Notes: a model not told the origin generated them from the letters alone. 64,000 bases of DNA from Ochotona curzoniae (GCF_017591425.1 NW_024464918.1:28548001-28612000), one strand, 5' to 3'. Shown: positions 33,175 through 46,755, counted from the first letter of the stretch. Program-made: numbers and translations.

Positions 33175-34180
33175 TATCTACAGTTAATATGGCAATTAAA
33201 ATGAAATTGGTAATCAAATTCAAAAGCTACATAGGCATTGGGGAAAACAGTAGCTTAATTCAAAGAGTTTAAGTGAAATGATACCAAGTTAGATATAAAT
33301 AACCCCAAGGAATGAGGTGTAGATGTTGGAATTAATGTAATATAAGGCCCTGAAATTTTCAGAAGGAAACATATAATATAAACACTTCAAAGGAGAAGAA
33401 AATGTAATGAAAATTACTGATTTATATTCCATAAAGATCTAGAATACTCATGAAAATTTAAAAATTATAATGTTAAAAAGGTAATTTAAAATACATGCGT
33501 TACTGTAGTCATATTACATATACAATTAACTTCATTGACATTTTCATCAATATGTTTAATTATGCAGAATTTTAAATTGACTTGGGTGATAATCAGTAAA
33601 TATCCAAATAAAATTTGAAAAATCACTTGTTGCCCTAGTGCAACATTTAACAGGTTAATCTAAACCGACCCCACATTAAAAACCGTCCTTTCTTGTCCTC
33701 TGAATTACCAAACTAAATCTGGAGAATGAGGAACTGGGAATTTGGCTAAAGAGTGACACAAGAACCCTGGACAGAATCCATTTTACCATGGTACTCTTTT
33801 TCAGCACAGGAACCTATGTAGGCAGGCAGCAGCTTTGTGGGAAATAAGCCCAGTATTACATAGACGTGGTATCTTTCTGGTGCTATACACACTAAGCAAT
33901 ATGCACTCCAAGGCCACTTACTGCAAACAGGCAATGAACAGAACATTTACAAAGCTATTGTATGGAGCAGTCCGTGCCCCAATTATGCCAGAGCAGATCG
34001 TATTTACTTGGAAAGTTATGGCAATGATGACTTTAATGTCATTTTACTAGGCCTCTAGGGGAAGATTCTTTGAATAAAGTGTGAATTGCTCAATTGTGGA
34101 TCTGAAATACAAGATGACATGTTGTCTGCACTCCCCTTCCCCCACCCCCTTTTTCCTTTCACTGTTCTGAAATTATCTAC
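33175..34180. other. Unclassified AT-rich spacer
   Basis: No supported gene. A C-rich pyrimidine stretch lies at 34132-34158. Confidence 0.5.
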
Positions 34181-34187
34181 ATGGGTG

Positions 34188-34492
34188 TTAGGTCTCTGGC
34201 ACAGTGGTTAATTAAGTTGCTCCCAAGGACACGCAGGTTCCATGTCAAACTTCCTGGGTTTCTGTGCCACACCTGTCTCTGATCCAGCTTCCTTGTGCGC
34301 ACACTCGTGGAAATGGCACATGACAACACACGTATTTCTGTCCCAGCAACCCAAGTGGCACATCCAAAAGGCACTCAACCTGGCCTAGCTCTGGCTGCTG
34401 CACATGAGTGCAGAGAGAACAGCGTGGAAGAGCTGTCTGTCCAGTGTCTTGCATGTTTATTTAAAAGGAGAAATAAAATTTAAAAAGTAGAT
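34188..34492 (+). mobile_element. Old CSINE-type SINE
   Basis: GTCTCTGGCACAGTGGTTAA head, CAACCTGGCCTAGCTCTGGC and GAGAAATAAAATTTAAAAAG end; the middle is much diverged. Confidence 0.65.
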
Positions 34493-34711
34493 ATCTGCTT
34501 TAGGAATAATATAGAAGCTTTCTATATCTGCAAAAGTTTGGACTTTTTGTAGATAAACAGTTATCCAAGGCTCTATTTTTTATTTTTATATCATATTCAG
34601 ATTCAAGTTCTAGAAAAAAGTGCTGTTGATGGACATTCCATTACAGATAAGTAGCTTCACATTGTTTAATACTTAACTAAGAGAAAACAGGGTTTTGGAA
34701 TACAAAGAAAT

Positions 34712-34712
<1 letters not shown>

Positions 34713-34784
<72 letters not shown>
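34713..34784. repeat. GT microsatellite, 72 bp
   Basis: Thirty-six uninterrupted GT units, the longest pure array in the window; expected to be highly polymorphic. Confidence 0.98.
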
Positions 34785-34785
<1 letters not shown>

Positions 34786-34854
34786 GTGAGCATAAGAGAG
34801 AAATACGGCATTGAGAGTACGGTGTGTCTGTGAGCGTGGTTTAATTAGGAGCTA

Positions 34855-35035
34855 AACGCATGGATTCCAAGCTGAGGACACCTGCACAAGCTGGTTAATT
34901 CTTTTAGCTGTCAATTTCCTCACCGATAAAATGTATACTTATTATAGAATTAAAAATGCCAAATAAGGTAATACAGAAACATCCAACAGTGTGGCAAACA
35001 GTTTATGTTCTCCATAAAATGCACCTAGCATTCAT
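34855..35035 (+). mobile_element. MIR fragment
   Basis: GGATTCCAAGCTGAGGACAC, AAGCTGGTTAATTCTTTTAG, TGTCAATTTCCTCACCGATA and AAATGTATAC follow the conserved MIR core and 3' side. Confidence 0.55.
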
Positions 35036-35039
35036 TTTA

Positions 35040-36480
35040 GTGTATGATCACTTCGGAACATAAACAAATACCTCACTATTAATGATTTTTAGATTGAGAA
35101 ATGAACAGAGACAGAGCTGGGACGGGGGTAGGGTGAGGGGAGAGACCAAGTGAGGTCCTATCTGTAGGTTGTTTCCTCAATGCTGCACGTATCCGAGCTG
35201 GCTTCTCTGCTTTACTGTATCACAATTTATAAAAACTTTAAACTATTCTGAAAAACATCTAAAAGAATCAAACTCTCAGTATTATCATTCTTGTTTTCTG
35301 CCTGCTTTTCCTATTAAGAAGTTAAGCATATTTAGATTTTATTTTCCTCATCCCACTTTTCCCATGTTCTTGGTTTAGATGTTATTGTGCGGTACTTCAG
35401 TTGTTATCGTTCAAATTGAAGCATGTATCTTAGTTTAGTGATCAGTGTGAGATATAGCATAGTACCTAACTTCAGCATTTTTTTCACTGGCCTCAAAACT
35501 ATACAAGAGCCTATAAAATGTTCATTCAAAACTTTCCATTCAGTGATATTTTATATTTCATGATTTTCTAGCTTGCCTTTTTTAAAAAGTATGTGACACA
35601 ACAGTTCGCTTGGATCTGCTCACAGACTTGTTTATTGTGTCATGCACGTCAGCACCTCTTTATCAAATGATATTTCAATTTTTGTGAGTGCAAATTTGCA
35701 ATTTCTTTAAGCTAAGAACCATGGCTAATGAATGACCTTGGCATCTACTTGTGTAACAATACAGAAGTTGGGTAAGTGGTTTGAAACACAACTTGGCTAG
35801 AGAGACACACTTCTGTATCGATGCCGATTTCAGCAGCATAATCCTGTTTGTTCTGACCTTTTTCTATTATTTTAGGAAATTACCTTTCAGCCTAACTCTA
35901 CTTGTGAGTTAATCTGTCTGTTCTATCTGCTAGCAGTCAATATTTTCTCTGTGTAGTTGCAGTTGGAAATTTGGCCTTAAATTGTGTGTGTTTTTGTTTC
36001 TTTTTATTCAGTCAGTTAGATTTATCAGACTTACCAGATCTAAGACTCTGCGTCTTTGAGCAATTCTAAGTATTTTTCAGGCGTTGGCATTCTGAGTATT
36101 TTCTGGTCTGTGTTCCTCCTGTGACTGAATGAGACCCTTATCGGAGCAGCTCAGGCAGACATCCCTGGGGCTGTCTTGCTGCTCCTCATCACGTCTCCGC
36201 AAACCACACTGGGCAACGCCATCAGATTGTCAACCAAGTTACAAACACTCTACTAATTCTCTCACTTCCTAAATTTGCCAACTCATCAGTTTTCTAATGA
36301 ATTAGACACTTGATTTTTAAGTTATACTCCGTATTTTCTCAAATTAACGCATGATTAAATCCTGTTCACTCACAAAGTATTCTCAGTATTCTTATGTCTG
36401 TCATATTTGAGTCATATTTTATCGCCTAATCATCCCAATGATCTGTATTTATAAATCTGTAAAATCATACCATTCAGCCT
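35040..36480. other. Unclassified AT-rich spacer
   Basis: No gene. The sequence from 35550 to 36420 looks like long-unperturbed unique DNA. Confidence 0.45.
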
Positions 36481-37505
36481 TTTCCTGTGTACTAATCTTA
36501 TCAACTTTACTGAGATGTAATGGATATGGAAAGAATTGTTGATATTAAATATGTACAATTTAATATATTCATGACATATCCATAGTAAAAATGAATTCCC
36601 ATAGGAGTCACGTGTCACTGTTTTTAAAGTTATATTACCTGATGTGATGACCATAATCTTAGTAACTCGGAATTACAGCACATCATCTTGTTAAATACAG
36701 GCACGATGCCATACAGCACAGGCATAAATATTACCTGTGTGATGCAGCTGAGACTTTATGCCCCTGAAACACAAGTCCCTAGTTTGACCATGCCTTAGCC
36801 CTGAGAAATCACCATTCAGCATTTTTCCCTACTAATTTCACCATCTTAAGCACCTCCAATTGAATAAAATCTTGCTGTATTGTTCCTCTGAATGGCTGTA
36901 ATCATTTAGTATAATTTAGACTTACCATGTTATAAATGCAAGGATTTCTTTATTCAAAAATGAGTAATGAGCAATGTTACATACATTATATTTTCTTCAT
37001 CTAGTCATGTATCAAGCACACTGGTTTTTCCTCCACATATATTCTCATTTTTACTTTGATAAAGGGGCAAATTTCATATATTTCATATATACAATTTTAA
37101 GAAGAGAATAAAAATTCCCATAACACTCTATCTCCCAATTTTTTTTTATGTTTAGCTATCTATACTTACATTTGTTTCAAAAAATATTTTTCTTGTAAAG
37201 TCAGACTCACAGAAAGAAGGAAATAGAGAAAGATCTTCCATCTGCTCGTTCACTCCCCAGGTGGCTGCAACGGCCAGAGCTGGGGCCATCTGAAGCCAGG
37301 GGTCAGGAGCCTCCTTGAAGTCTCCAACGCAGGTGCAGGCTCCCAGAAGGGATCCCGAAACATGCAAGGCCATGAGGATAATGCTGCAATGCGAATGGGA
37401 GTGCAGAGAGCTCTGTGAGATCCTGCTTGCTCTTCTCTGGGATACTCAGAGGTGAAATGACCAAATCCTATGGGAATTCTATTTTTAAACTATTGTGGAA
37501 TCCCC
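36480..37505 (-). mobile_element. Antisense old L1 3' end
   Basis: Read on the + strand it follows the reverse complement of an old mammalian L1 3'-UTR. TATGTACAATTTAATATATT, GTCACGTGTCACTG and CATGCCTTAGCCCTGAG come first. It ends with ATAATGCTGCAATGCGAATG, GGAGTGCAGAGAGCTCTGTG and TTCTATTTTTAAACTATTGT. A CSINE splits it at about 37170-37372. Confidence 0.62.
37170..37372 (-). mobile_element. Antisense CSINE within the L1 remnant
   Basis: AAGATCTTCCATCTGCTCGT, CACTCCCCAGGTGGCTGCAA, AGGAGCCTCCTTGAAGTCTC and GGGATCCCGAAACATGCAAG are CSINE in reverse. It lacks the middle and part of the head. Confidence 0.75.
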
Positions 37506-37625
37506 ACCAGAAAAAGAAAGAAAGAAAGAAAGAAAGAAAACTAGAGACCAATATTCCTGGTGAACATAGATGCAAAATATTTAAAAAGGCTCGTTAACCG
37601 ATTCCATTTGTGTGTTAACTTGCAG
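37506..37625 (+). mobile_element. L1 ORF2 fragment in the opposite orientation
   Basis: After the GAAA run comes CTAGAGACCAATATTCCTGG, then TGAACATAGATGCAAAATAT and CTCGTTAACCGATTCC. This is the reverse-transcriptase region of L1 ORF2, sense strand. Confidence 0.65.
37511..37540. repeat. GAAA microsatellite
   Basis: About six GAAA units at the junction between an antisense L1 3' end and a sense L1 ORF2 piece. Confidence 0.9.
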
Positions 37626-37639
37626 CACAAGACTACAGA

Positions 37640-39000
37640 AAAATCATACAGATAAAAACTGAATATAATCTAAAAGAGACAGTATTTTAGCATGATTTTT
37701 TTTTTTTTTGGCGTCAAGAGTGAATTTTGTCCTCTATTGCAACACTGAAAAAGTCATTGCAACCTAAAGTATTTTGTAAACACTTAATTTGCTGTGAGGT
37801 CAACCACACACCTGAATACAACAATAAATTTAATGAAATTAAGGGTCATGTCTCATGACTGTCAGCAAATAGGAAACACAAAGACACAGGAATATTTTGA
37901 AACTATTAACAATTAGAGTGAGATGTTATTTGTTGGTCAGGATAGACTGATTTTATCCAAATCAGAGACTGGTATTGTGTTGTGAAGGAAAACACAGTAA
38001 GCTATTTAAAAAAAAATGTTTGCAGAAGAATTTTACAAATATTAAAGATAACAAAATTAAGACATGGCAAAAAAAGAGACTTAAGATTTTAAATTTACTG
38101 TTAATTATTGATTAATCTCCCCTTGGTTTCTTTAAGAGAACTCATTCATAGAGACAGAAAAGAGGTAGGCCTCAAAGAAAGGCTATCAAGCAAACACTTT
38201 TCCTTGCGTCATGAATACTGAGGGATTGTCCAAATTACACAGGATGGCTGTGGGCATGCCAAAAGCTTGGGCAAGGGACAGAGTTCAAGCACAAGAGGAA
38301 AGCTGAGTTCTTTCATTTAAACTCTGGAATTTTCTTCTACTTCAAAGTTTATCCAAACAAATGTTTGAAATTTTCCATTAAGGCTACTCAGAAATAACAC
38401 CAAATGGAGAAAGTATGCATGGTTCTGAATTTTCCATTTCATTTATAATCATTTTCTCTCACCATGTTTGTGTTTCCCATACTAATTTATCGGAAAACCA
38501 ACAAACTGCCAAAGTAACACAAATGGCAGGATCATCAAATCAAACTTACACGTGATTCAGAAATGCAACCCAGTATCAAGCTGAGTATTGACTTCAAAGA
38601 TGCAAGTACTTTTAACAGCAATTTCATGCAAAGCTGAAATAAATACAAACTAAAGCATTTCATTTTGTAACTAACAGACTGGTGATGAATAAAAATTTGA
38701 GAAATAACTGGTTTGCAGCAATGAGATTTGTACGGGCTCAGCTCAGGCACTGGCATTTAACCAATGAGTGGTGAGAAGAGCGTGTATCAGGTTGAACAAA
38801 GTAAAAGATGATACATTCCTAGAAGCTCAATCATTTTGAGTTTTAATTTTTTTTTATTTTAAATGGCTGTAGAGCTTGGTCATAATTCAGTGTTGATTGT
38901 TCTCACTAAACAAAAGTCCTCCAGTTAATGAGAGTTCCCTATATTATTCACCAGCTGCTACAGTTGTAGGGTGCCACTCTATTCCTAACATAAGGAAGAA
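37640..39000. other. Unclassified AT-rich spacer
   Basis: A T run lies at 37699-37710. No gene or named repeat. Confidence 0.5.
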
Positions 39001-39009
39001 GGAGGCTTC

Positions 39010-39300
39010 TTTTTCTGACATAAGGGATATGTTTATTATTACTATTACTATTACTATTATTATTATTATTTTATGATAGGGTTCCACAGGTTCTGGGATT
39101 TCCCTTTTGCCCCTCCCCAAGACTCCTCCTCTCACACACAGATTTTCCCTATATCATTACAATAGTATAGTTCTTCATAAACAGTCATAAGTCCGTCATT
39201 GCAGACATGGGCAATGGCAGAGTCCAGCCTCCTACTGTCAAGATATATTTAACAGTCTCATTGGAATTTACAACACCATGAGGTTCAATAACATGCTACT
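39010..39300 (-). mobile_element. Antisense lagomorph-type L1 3' end
   Basis: A TTA/ATT-rich run (the tail seen from the other strand) is followed by GGTTCCACAGGTTCTGGGAT, TTTTGCCCCTCCCCAAGACT, CAGTCATAAGTCCGTCATTG and GCAATGGCAGAGTCCAGCCT. I recall this text from lagomorph L1 3'-UTRs. Confidence 0.5.
39031..39073. repeat. TTA/ACT-type trinucleotide repeat
   Basis: Imperfect ATT and ACT units where the A-rich tail of the antisense L1 would lie. Confidence 0.9.
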
Positions 39301-40130
39301 GAATGACTAATGTGTCACTGAAGAAATGAAAAACAAAATCAAGAACCTTCTTCCAGAAAAATGCTATTGTGTGACTCATGAGTGCCGAATTTAATGAGAA
39401 AAAAAACTGTTTTGAAGAAATGAAAATAAAAACAAAATCATCAAACTCCATGAGATGTAGGTTCAGCTGTTTTTGTTGGTGACATGTGCAACAGGTAGGT
39501 AGGGTTTCTATTGAAATGACGGGCAGAATTGCACCAGAGCAGTTTGAGACCTGCTGTTGGCGTACACCTGCTTGTGTTGGTCCCCTCCGGCCCAGCTGGC
39601 TGCACAAAGCATGTGGGTAGGGCTGCTGAGATTCTGGTGTTTCTCCCTACAAAGGTATGTGAGAGGATTTCCCAAGGCAGGTGTCACATACACAGGAAAA
39701 ATAGTTATAGTTCATTAAAATGAACCCAACAAAACATTAATTCCTTGCTAATGAAGGCGAGCTGTATCCCCTGGAGACCCGGTGCGGATTCACCATCCAA
39801 GGTCCAAGCTCAGAACTGCTGAATCAGATCAGGAAACTTTAAAGATGGTGTGAAGACATTCTGTTATGTTGATGGAATCCTGGTCTTGCAGGATTTGCCT
39901 GAAAGACTTTATCTTACATTTTGCCTAACAGATGCTCAAGGCAAAAATACATATAAATTTCTATACATTTGTTGTATAGTATTTATTACTCTAATTTTTG
40001 GCTTCCTTTTAGAAAAATAGTACAAGTGGCAAGCTATTTCTGGTGTTTGTCACAGAAAACAGTTTGAAAGGCCTTGTCCTTTGTCTTTATCCGTCTAAAT
40101 TTCTGATTTTAAGGATTAATGGAAATGGAA
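39300..40130. other. Unclassified spacer
   Basis: Unique sequence; open frames at 39296-39723 have no recognisable motif. Confidence 0.5.
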
Positions 40131-40135
40131 CTTAC

Positions 40136-40441
40136 AGGGCTCAGTGCCACGACACGAAGGGTACAGTTAATACCCGTGGTGTCAGCATCTCTTAAGGGCA
40201 GTACTGTGATGCTTGGCTGCTCCACTTCTAATCCAGTTCCCTTCTAACGTACCTGGGGATACAGTGAGACATGGCCCATGTCCTTGGGATGCTGAACCCA
40301 CCGCAAAAGTTGGAAGAAGCTCCTGGCTCCTGATGTTGGACTGGTCCAGCTCCTGCCATTACAGCCATGTGAAGCGTGAACTATAGAATGAAGATTTCTC
40401 TTTGTTCCCTTTTGCCTTTCAGTAAGAAAGTTTTTTTTTTA
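40136..40441 (+). mobile_element. CSINE, older form
   Basis: CAGGGCTCAGTGCCACGACA head, CTGCTCCACTTCTAATCCAG, AGAAGCTCCTGGCTCCTGAT and CCTTTCAGTAAGAAAG end, plus strand. Confidence 0.8.
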
Positions 40442-40444
40442 AGA

Positions 40445-41408
40445 AATGGGACTTAATTAGTAAGAGAAAAATGAAAATAGAAAAGAAGTCCTAATCTTTA
40501 CCCAAAGAAATACAAGAGTAAATTTTATGTGAATAAATGCAATCTTTAGTAGAATCCAAAAATGCCAAAATGTCATGTTCTCTTATAAGTATACATGATC
40601 ACTGACTTGAAGGGAAAAGACGTCTGCAAGAGGTATACAGAAAATATAAACCTATAAATGGCTTAGATTACACTTTTTCTCCCCCAAAATTATGCCAATG
40701 AAAGAACAATTTTGATTGTGAGGTACTGTTAAAGTTCTGAATTTTTAACCCCATTCGCAAGATCATAAATTTGCCTGCAATGGTTTTAAATGAATGATGG
40801 TGGAACATACCATCCTCTAAGATCAAAGAACCCAGTTACTCAAAGCTCTGGAGCGAGTGTCAGAATCATGCTCCCCTGCACCTACATGGGTGAGGGGGCT
40901 GGTGACGTCACAGCTGAGGAACAGCTTGGGGAGGCTGGCTCTTATCATGAGCTTCAGCGGCCCTATGCAGCCTTGCCTCATAAAGATATCAACATCACTG
41001 TGCAAGAGCAGACAGACATGCCATCTGTCCTTTGCAGGCTGGAGAGTACATTAACATCTTGAAAATATAATGTAAACCAAGTGCAAGTGCCTTTGATTGC
41101 AAGATATGCAAAAATGCAAGGCAAATGGGGATTTTCTCTCAAGGAAAATGTTCAAAGTAGTATCTAGAACTTCTATTTAATTTTTCCTTATTTTTGTAAA
41201 GGTGTCATTTAGCATTCAAGGCAACTAGCATTAAATGGGGTTTCCAATTTTAACAGCCTTTAAGTAATTACAGTAATTACCTCAGTAATGTGTTACTGAA
41301 AAAGTGTGAAAGCAAATTGAAGATGTCAGTGAATATAAAAACATTCAAAAATAAAGAACTGTAGATTTTCAAAGCTTGTTCACCATACTGATGAATGATG
41401 GATTTTGT
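40445..41408. other. Unclassified AT-rich spacer
   Basis: Includes a short more GC-rich part at 40840-41010. The overlapping short open frames there have no family resemblance. Confidence 0.45.
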
Positions 41409-41409
41409 T

Positions 41410-41729
41410 TTACAGATTTATTTATTTTTATCAGAAAGGCAGATCCACAGAGAGAAGGAGAAACAGAGAAAGATCTTCTATCAGTTGGTTCGTGCTACAA
41501 AACGTTGCAACAACTGAAGCTGAGCCAATCTACAGCCAGGAGGCAGGAATCTGGTTTGCCACATGGGTTCAGGGTCCCAAAGTTTCAGATCATCTTCCAC
41601 TGCTTTCCCAGGCTATAAACAAGGAGCTGGATCAGAAGCGGAGAAGGCAGGATGTAAGTTCGCACTCATATGGGATATCAATTCTTGCTGGTGGAGGTTT
41701 AGCCAATTGAGCCATCGTGCTGACCCCTG
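41410..41729 (-). mobile_element. Antisense CSINE
   Basis: ATTTATTTATTTTTATCAGA is the tail. GGCAGATCCACAGAGAGAAG, CACTGCTTTCCCAGGCTATA, AAGGAGCTGGATCAGAAGCG and CCATCGTGCTGACCCC (head) follow in reverse order. Confidence 0.9.
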
Positions 41730-41779
41730 AAGAATCATTTTTATGGATATTTATTTTTACAACATGATCAATTTTCACA

Positions 41780-41948
41780 GAGGTGCTGGTCCGTATCTTG
41801 GCTTCTCCAATGGCATGGAAAATTAGTGGAAAACAGCTTAAAGTTCTCCAGCCCCTGTGTCCACATGGACAAAGGGACCGAACCAGCAAATGGAAAAAAT
41901 CTCTCTCCTTCTCACTCTGTAAATCTGTCTCATAAAAAGGAGTAAATC
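41780..41948 (+). mobile_element. Partial CSINE, sense
   Basis: AGGTGCTGGTCCGTATCTTG, AGCCCCTGTGTCCACATGGA, CGAACCAGCAAATGG and TCTCACTCTGTAAATCTGTC. The middle is deleted. It lies head to head with the antisense copy 50 bp away. Confidence 0.75.
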
Positions 41949-41949
41949 A

Positions 41950-44390
41950 TTTTAAAAATGGTAAAGTACTTTTTAAAAATTGTCACAGTACTGACATTTC
42001 CTTGTAATACTCTTCTTCCAACATCATGGTAAATTTAAGTATTAAACAGAATCACAGAGCTGTGAAGCCAAGATTTTAATGTTACTTTGGGGCAAAATAA
42101 AGTACTTTAATGTAGATGATTTTTAAATTAATAATGGTTATATTAAGAATTCATTAATTTTTAAATAATAACTCCTCTATCAGAATACTATGGAACTATT
42201 ATAAGCCAAAAACTTACATAAAGCCAGATTTTTCTTAACATCAAACATTAATTGTAATCCTAATAATGCGAACTCATCTGATTAGCTTCTAATGATTTTA
42301 GTCCGTCACATTTATGTTAAATAGGTAGTTGTGAAATCAACTTAACAAAAATAAGTTTGGCTCTGCTAATAGAGAAATTAAAGAGAAATGAAGTCTTATT
42401 TAATCCATGGAACAAACATGGAAACAAACTTTTAAACACTTACATACTCCTGCATACGGATTATGATGCTGATATAGAAATTACACAGGATTATGCAGAT
42501 AATAAAAGACTCAGAATTTGATATATCAGAGAAAGAGGGAGAGAAAGTGTGAGAAGAGCAAGAACCAACGGGAGAGTGCCACAGTTAACCTCAGCAGCTC
42601 TGAGATCAGGACAGTAACACAGTGACTATGCAAGCAACCTGCCGAAACAGGCACAATCTGCTCATGGCGCAGCTTTACTGGCCCCATCCCTTAGACAGTC
42701 TCAGTGAGATGCCTAATTTTTTACTATTTGGTCACTTTCATATTTAGTTATATGGATAATTGTCTGAATGAAAGAAGAAGTTTTGGCTTATCCTATTCCT
42801 TTCAAAGACTAATTTTTGTATTCCAAGAAGTGGGAGGTCTAAAAAATTGTCCATGTCATCATGGTCAGATATTTGCCGCCTGCTGCGAAGGCAGAGACCA
42901 CAGGCTTGATGGTATCAGGCAAAACAAGGTCCTTGTGGCCATAGCTCAAACCGCAAGGGGTTCAGTCTTCATGTTCCTAGCAAGATCAGAGAGGGCTAAA
43001 AATACCAGCTAATACAATCAGCAACTAATATGCAGTCAGTCTGAACCCACAAGTAACTTCCATGTAAGAGGTGTCAGCAAGGAGACAGGTGGAGAACACA
43101 AGAGCATGAAAATGTCCATATTTGGCTTCCTTCATTTGGCAAGTTTTACCAAGTGCATTCTGCTGTTTAGCATCAATAAAACCAGTGCCATATTTAGACC
43201 CACGGATCTGACAGGCTCAGACACAATTAAAGGTATTTCTTGTTTGCAAAACCACTAGGCAGAGATCACTGGCTCATATTCTACTTGCTCAAGAACGCAG
43301 GCTCGCTATGCTGTACAGCCATCATGTTCAAGATGACTCCAGATGTTTATTCTCTTACTGCATACAGCAAGGAAAAAAGGCGCAGAGAGAAGAAAGGGCT
43401 ATCAGTTAACCTGGAGCAGGGCACTGTGATACGGGTAACAGCGTCTCAACCAGAAGCACAGCCTGCTGTAATGTAAAGCCAGCCCTTCTGAGTTCTTCCT
43501 AGAAAAGATGCTCACCACTTCACCTCACATTCCATTGGCTAGAAACCAAACATGCAGCCAGATGTAGCTACAAAAGCCTTTTTAGTTGTGTGCCCAGAAA
43601 AAAAGAGAAGTGAATTTGTGGTAAATAGTTAGAAGCTTCAGGAACCATCAGAACAGCTATTGAAAATAAAAACCTAAATCCCTGAACAGACTGATTTTTT
43701 TTAATGCACACCTGCCCTAAAGGTAATTCTGAGGCACCATGTCTCAATGTACAGCATTTGCAACCTCAGTTGGAAAGAACATTACATACGGAGGATTTTT
43801 GTGCAATCCTTAAATTCCCCCAGGGCACCACTTTCACTAGGGTGACCTGTCCTTACCCACAGGGAATGTTCGGCAATGTCTGGGTTCATTTTGGATTGTT
43901 ACAATCGAAAGAGTGAGACTCCTGCTAAGTATCTTGTAACACAAAAGACAACTACCCAAACTTGGTGGAAAACAGTAGGAACTTTGCATCTGAGAAAACA
44001 TACTTTGTGTACTCCATAATCTTCACTCAAAGAATATCTCTAACCGGATCACCTTAAAGTCCACTCGCATATGATGGACTGTGTTAAACTCATCACCAAT
44101 GAGTTTCATTCTGACGTGACACCTTTGAACTTCATAACGGGTGACCTAGGAATCTGCAGCACACATACCTAGCTACCATAAGGGGTGATGTATTACGCAG
44201 TGTTGATTATTGGAAGAGCTGGGCCAGATTTTTCTCCTGCTTATTGATATAAGAAGTAAAATCATGGCATTTCCTTTACTTTAACACTTCTATAGTGTAT
44301 CATGCTCTACCTTTGTTAACTTGTGTACCAAAAGTAAGAGTAAGTAACTTACATCAGAGTAAGTTTTAAAGGCACATTACATGGATGTAA
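41950..44390. other. Unique sequence, no gene seen
   Basis: AT-rich. Around 42830-43010 the sequence is complex and has an open frame (42704-43012) with no motif; the part could be conserved non-coding DNA. Confidence 0.4.
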
Positions 44391-46750
44391 TGGACATTAC
44401 ATTTAAATTTTTTTTGTGTGTGTGTGAGTATACTTGCAATATCCCTAGATTCACATTACTTTTAAAATTTTTTCACTTTAAACCAAACTTTGTACCATTT
44501 AAAGTATTTTTTATTGGGCGCTGTTGTCTATGTACTATCATTCTTAAAACAATGAGGGATGAAAAACTAGTGAATGAATTAACAGAACAATGAAGAAGAG
44601 TTAAAACATCCACTTTGTTTTTCGAAACATTGACATATTCAACCACATTATCTAAGTGATTGGCTTGTCTGAAATCAGGCTCCAGATCAAAGGATGGGAA
44701 AAGGGACTAACCATTTGCTTTTGGACCAAGCTGAAATGGTAAAAGAGGATGCACAAATATTCATCTACTTGTCCTGAGACATATTTACTAGTCATGTGGA
44801 ATGTAGCATGCCAAAAACTGACACTGTCAGCACCATGACCTGCCTCCAATTATTCTTCTACCAAGTGATACATATGCAAACAATTCTTTATGCTGTACAA
44901 AATCAGGTTAAATTTTAAAAATAACATTTTAAAAATAATAATTTTCACATCATCATTGCTAGCATATATAAATTCTTTAGAGATACTAAGTTTTCAACCT
45001 TCACTCCAAAATTTGGTACAGTTATAATAACCCAATGAATTACTGAAGGCATGTTTGGCTACAAAAATACAAATATCTAAAGCTTGTCATTATTTGCTGG
45101 GCAATTTAAATCCCAGTGCTATTTTCAAAAATGTTCCAGGTTTTATTTTAAAATGCAAGCTGTCTTTTGGGGATATTTCTACACATATGAAACTAAAATT
45201 CACACGTTTGCAAGCTGCTTTCTTTGGACCTCACAGCATTTTAGTTTCTAAAATACTTATGAAATTATTTGACATCTAAAAGTTGTGATATTTCTGGCAG
45301 GATAATCAAACCCTCAGGGTTTGTAGCTCCAGATGGTATCAACTTTCCTTTTTCCTCATGCCAGCCTTCCCAGCCATTTATGCCCAAACACAACTGTGTT
45401 TCCTTCTTCCTTGCCTTCCTGCTTCCTTCTCTTCTCACGACCCAGGCTATACTGCTGTGCCCACACATTCAGAAGCTGCAGAAAAATGTCAGTATTTTAT
45501 ATTGCTGTGTGACGGTATCTCTGTAAGATGGCACAACTGCCCTACTGCTGCTATCATTAGGAAACGCATGAGCACAAAGCCAAGGCCCCCTGCACACCCC
45601 GCCGGGATTTCAGCAAGCCTGCATGAACCGCAGGTGAGTGTCGCTGACCACAGCTTGGCTAACTTGGTTTTTCGGCCAGGGCAGACCGTGCTTACTTCTC
45701 CAAGACATCCTAGAATGCTTTTTCCTCCCTGCAAATGACAGATTCCTATTCCACTTCTCCAGTCTTCTCTCTCAGGATTTGCAACACCAAGATAGACCGA
45801 AATTGCAGAGCTGACCTGTGTGTTGGGGTCAATATAGTTGCACTCTGTAGCATTGTTTATGGACAATACAAGGAAAAGTCTGCTGCATCCCTTAGCGAAG
45901 AATGCACAGTTAGGGCAGGGTATGCAAATGGGAAAATTTTTTATTACATCATTTGGTGGGTTATTAAAATAAAATCAATAAAACATTTGACTTGTATCTA
46001 CAGTCCATGTACATTTTCAGAAAAATATCAGCTAACAGGGTAAACAACCTTCCACATAGAGTGAAATAAAAATTTCACCTCCCTCAAAAATCAATGTGTG
46101 TATAAAAGGATGTCCAAAGCAATGCTTAGAAAGCTTGTCCGAATGACCCATCCCCGGGGATAACGCGAGTCCAGATCTGTGCTCTCCTCACGAGGACATC
46201 ACAAAAGGAGAAGAGTGTCCAGAGTTCTCATCCACAGTTGTAAGATACAATCAAAGTGATTTCACAAAACGTTTCTCTTTCCGTCTAAGAAAGGAGTGAA
46301 TCTATCTCAGCACTTTTCACGGAGGTCAGTGTCTACATAGCATACTTAAAACACAAGCTTCATGGGATCATTTCTGACTCCAGACTTGAGCATGGGCAGA
46401 TGGTACCACATCAGAGTGAAATCAATACAAATTCTGCTTAAGGCAGCTGAGTAAGCCTTGCCCTTGTGCTGCTCTAAGTCAGAGGGCAGATGTGGCACTC
46501 CATCCACTTTACTTGTGGTTGCTCTCAACAAAGCCTTGGAGAAGATGGGATGATGGGTGATTGGAGAGCAGCTCTTCAGCTGAACGAACACATACACACA
46601 CACACACTTACCTCAAAAGTCTGTTCAGACTGTAGTTGAGACGATTTCTTATGAGACCTGAAGCCAGTGGGAAGCTCGCGTTGAACTGAGGTCACACCAA
46701 CTCTGCACAGAAGAAAGAAAGATAAGCTCAGTACTCTACTTAGAAAACTG
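44390..46750. other. Unique sequence, no gene seen
   Basis: A short TG run lies at 44415-44427 and a CA run at 46591-46607. Overlapping open frames on both strands at 45265-45866 (the longest 126 codons) lack any recognisable domain. Confidence 0.42.
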
Positions 46751-46755
46751 TTAGA

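Noticed and set aside
45358..45866. Overlapping 125-126 codon frames on opposite strands
   Set aside because: No recognisable domain in either frame; overlapping frames on both strands are typical of chance.
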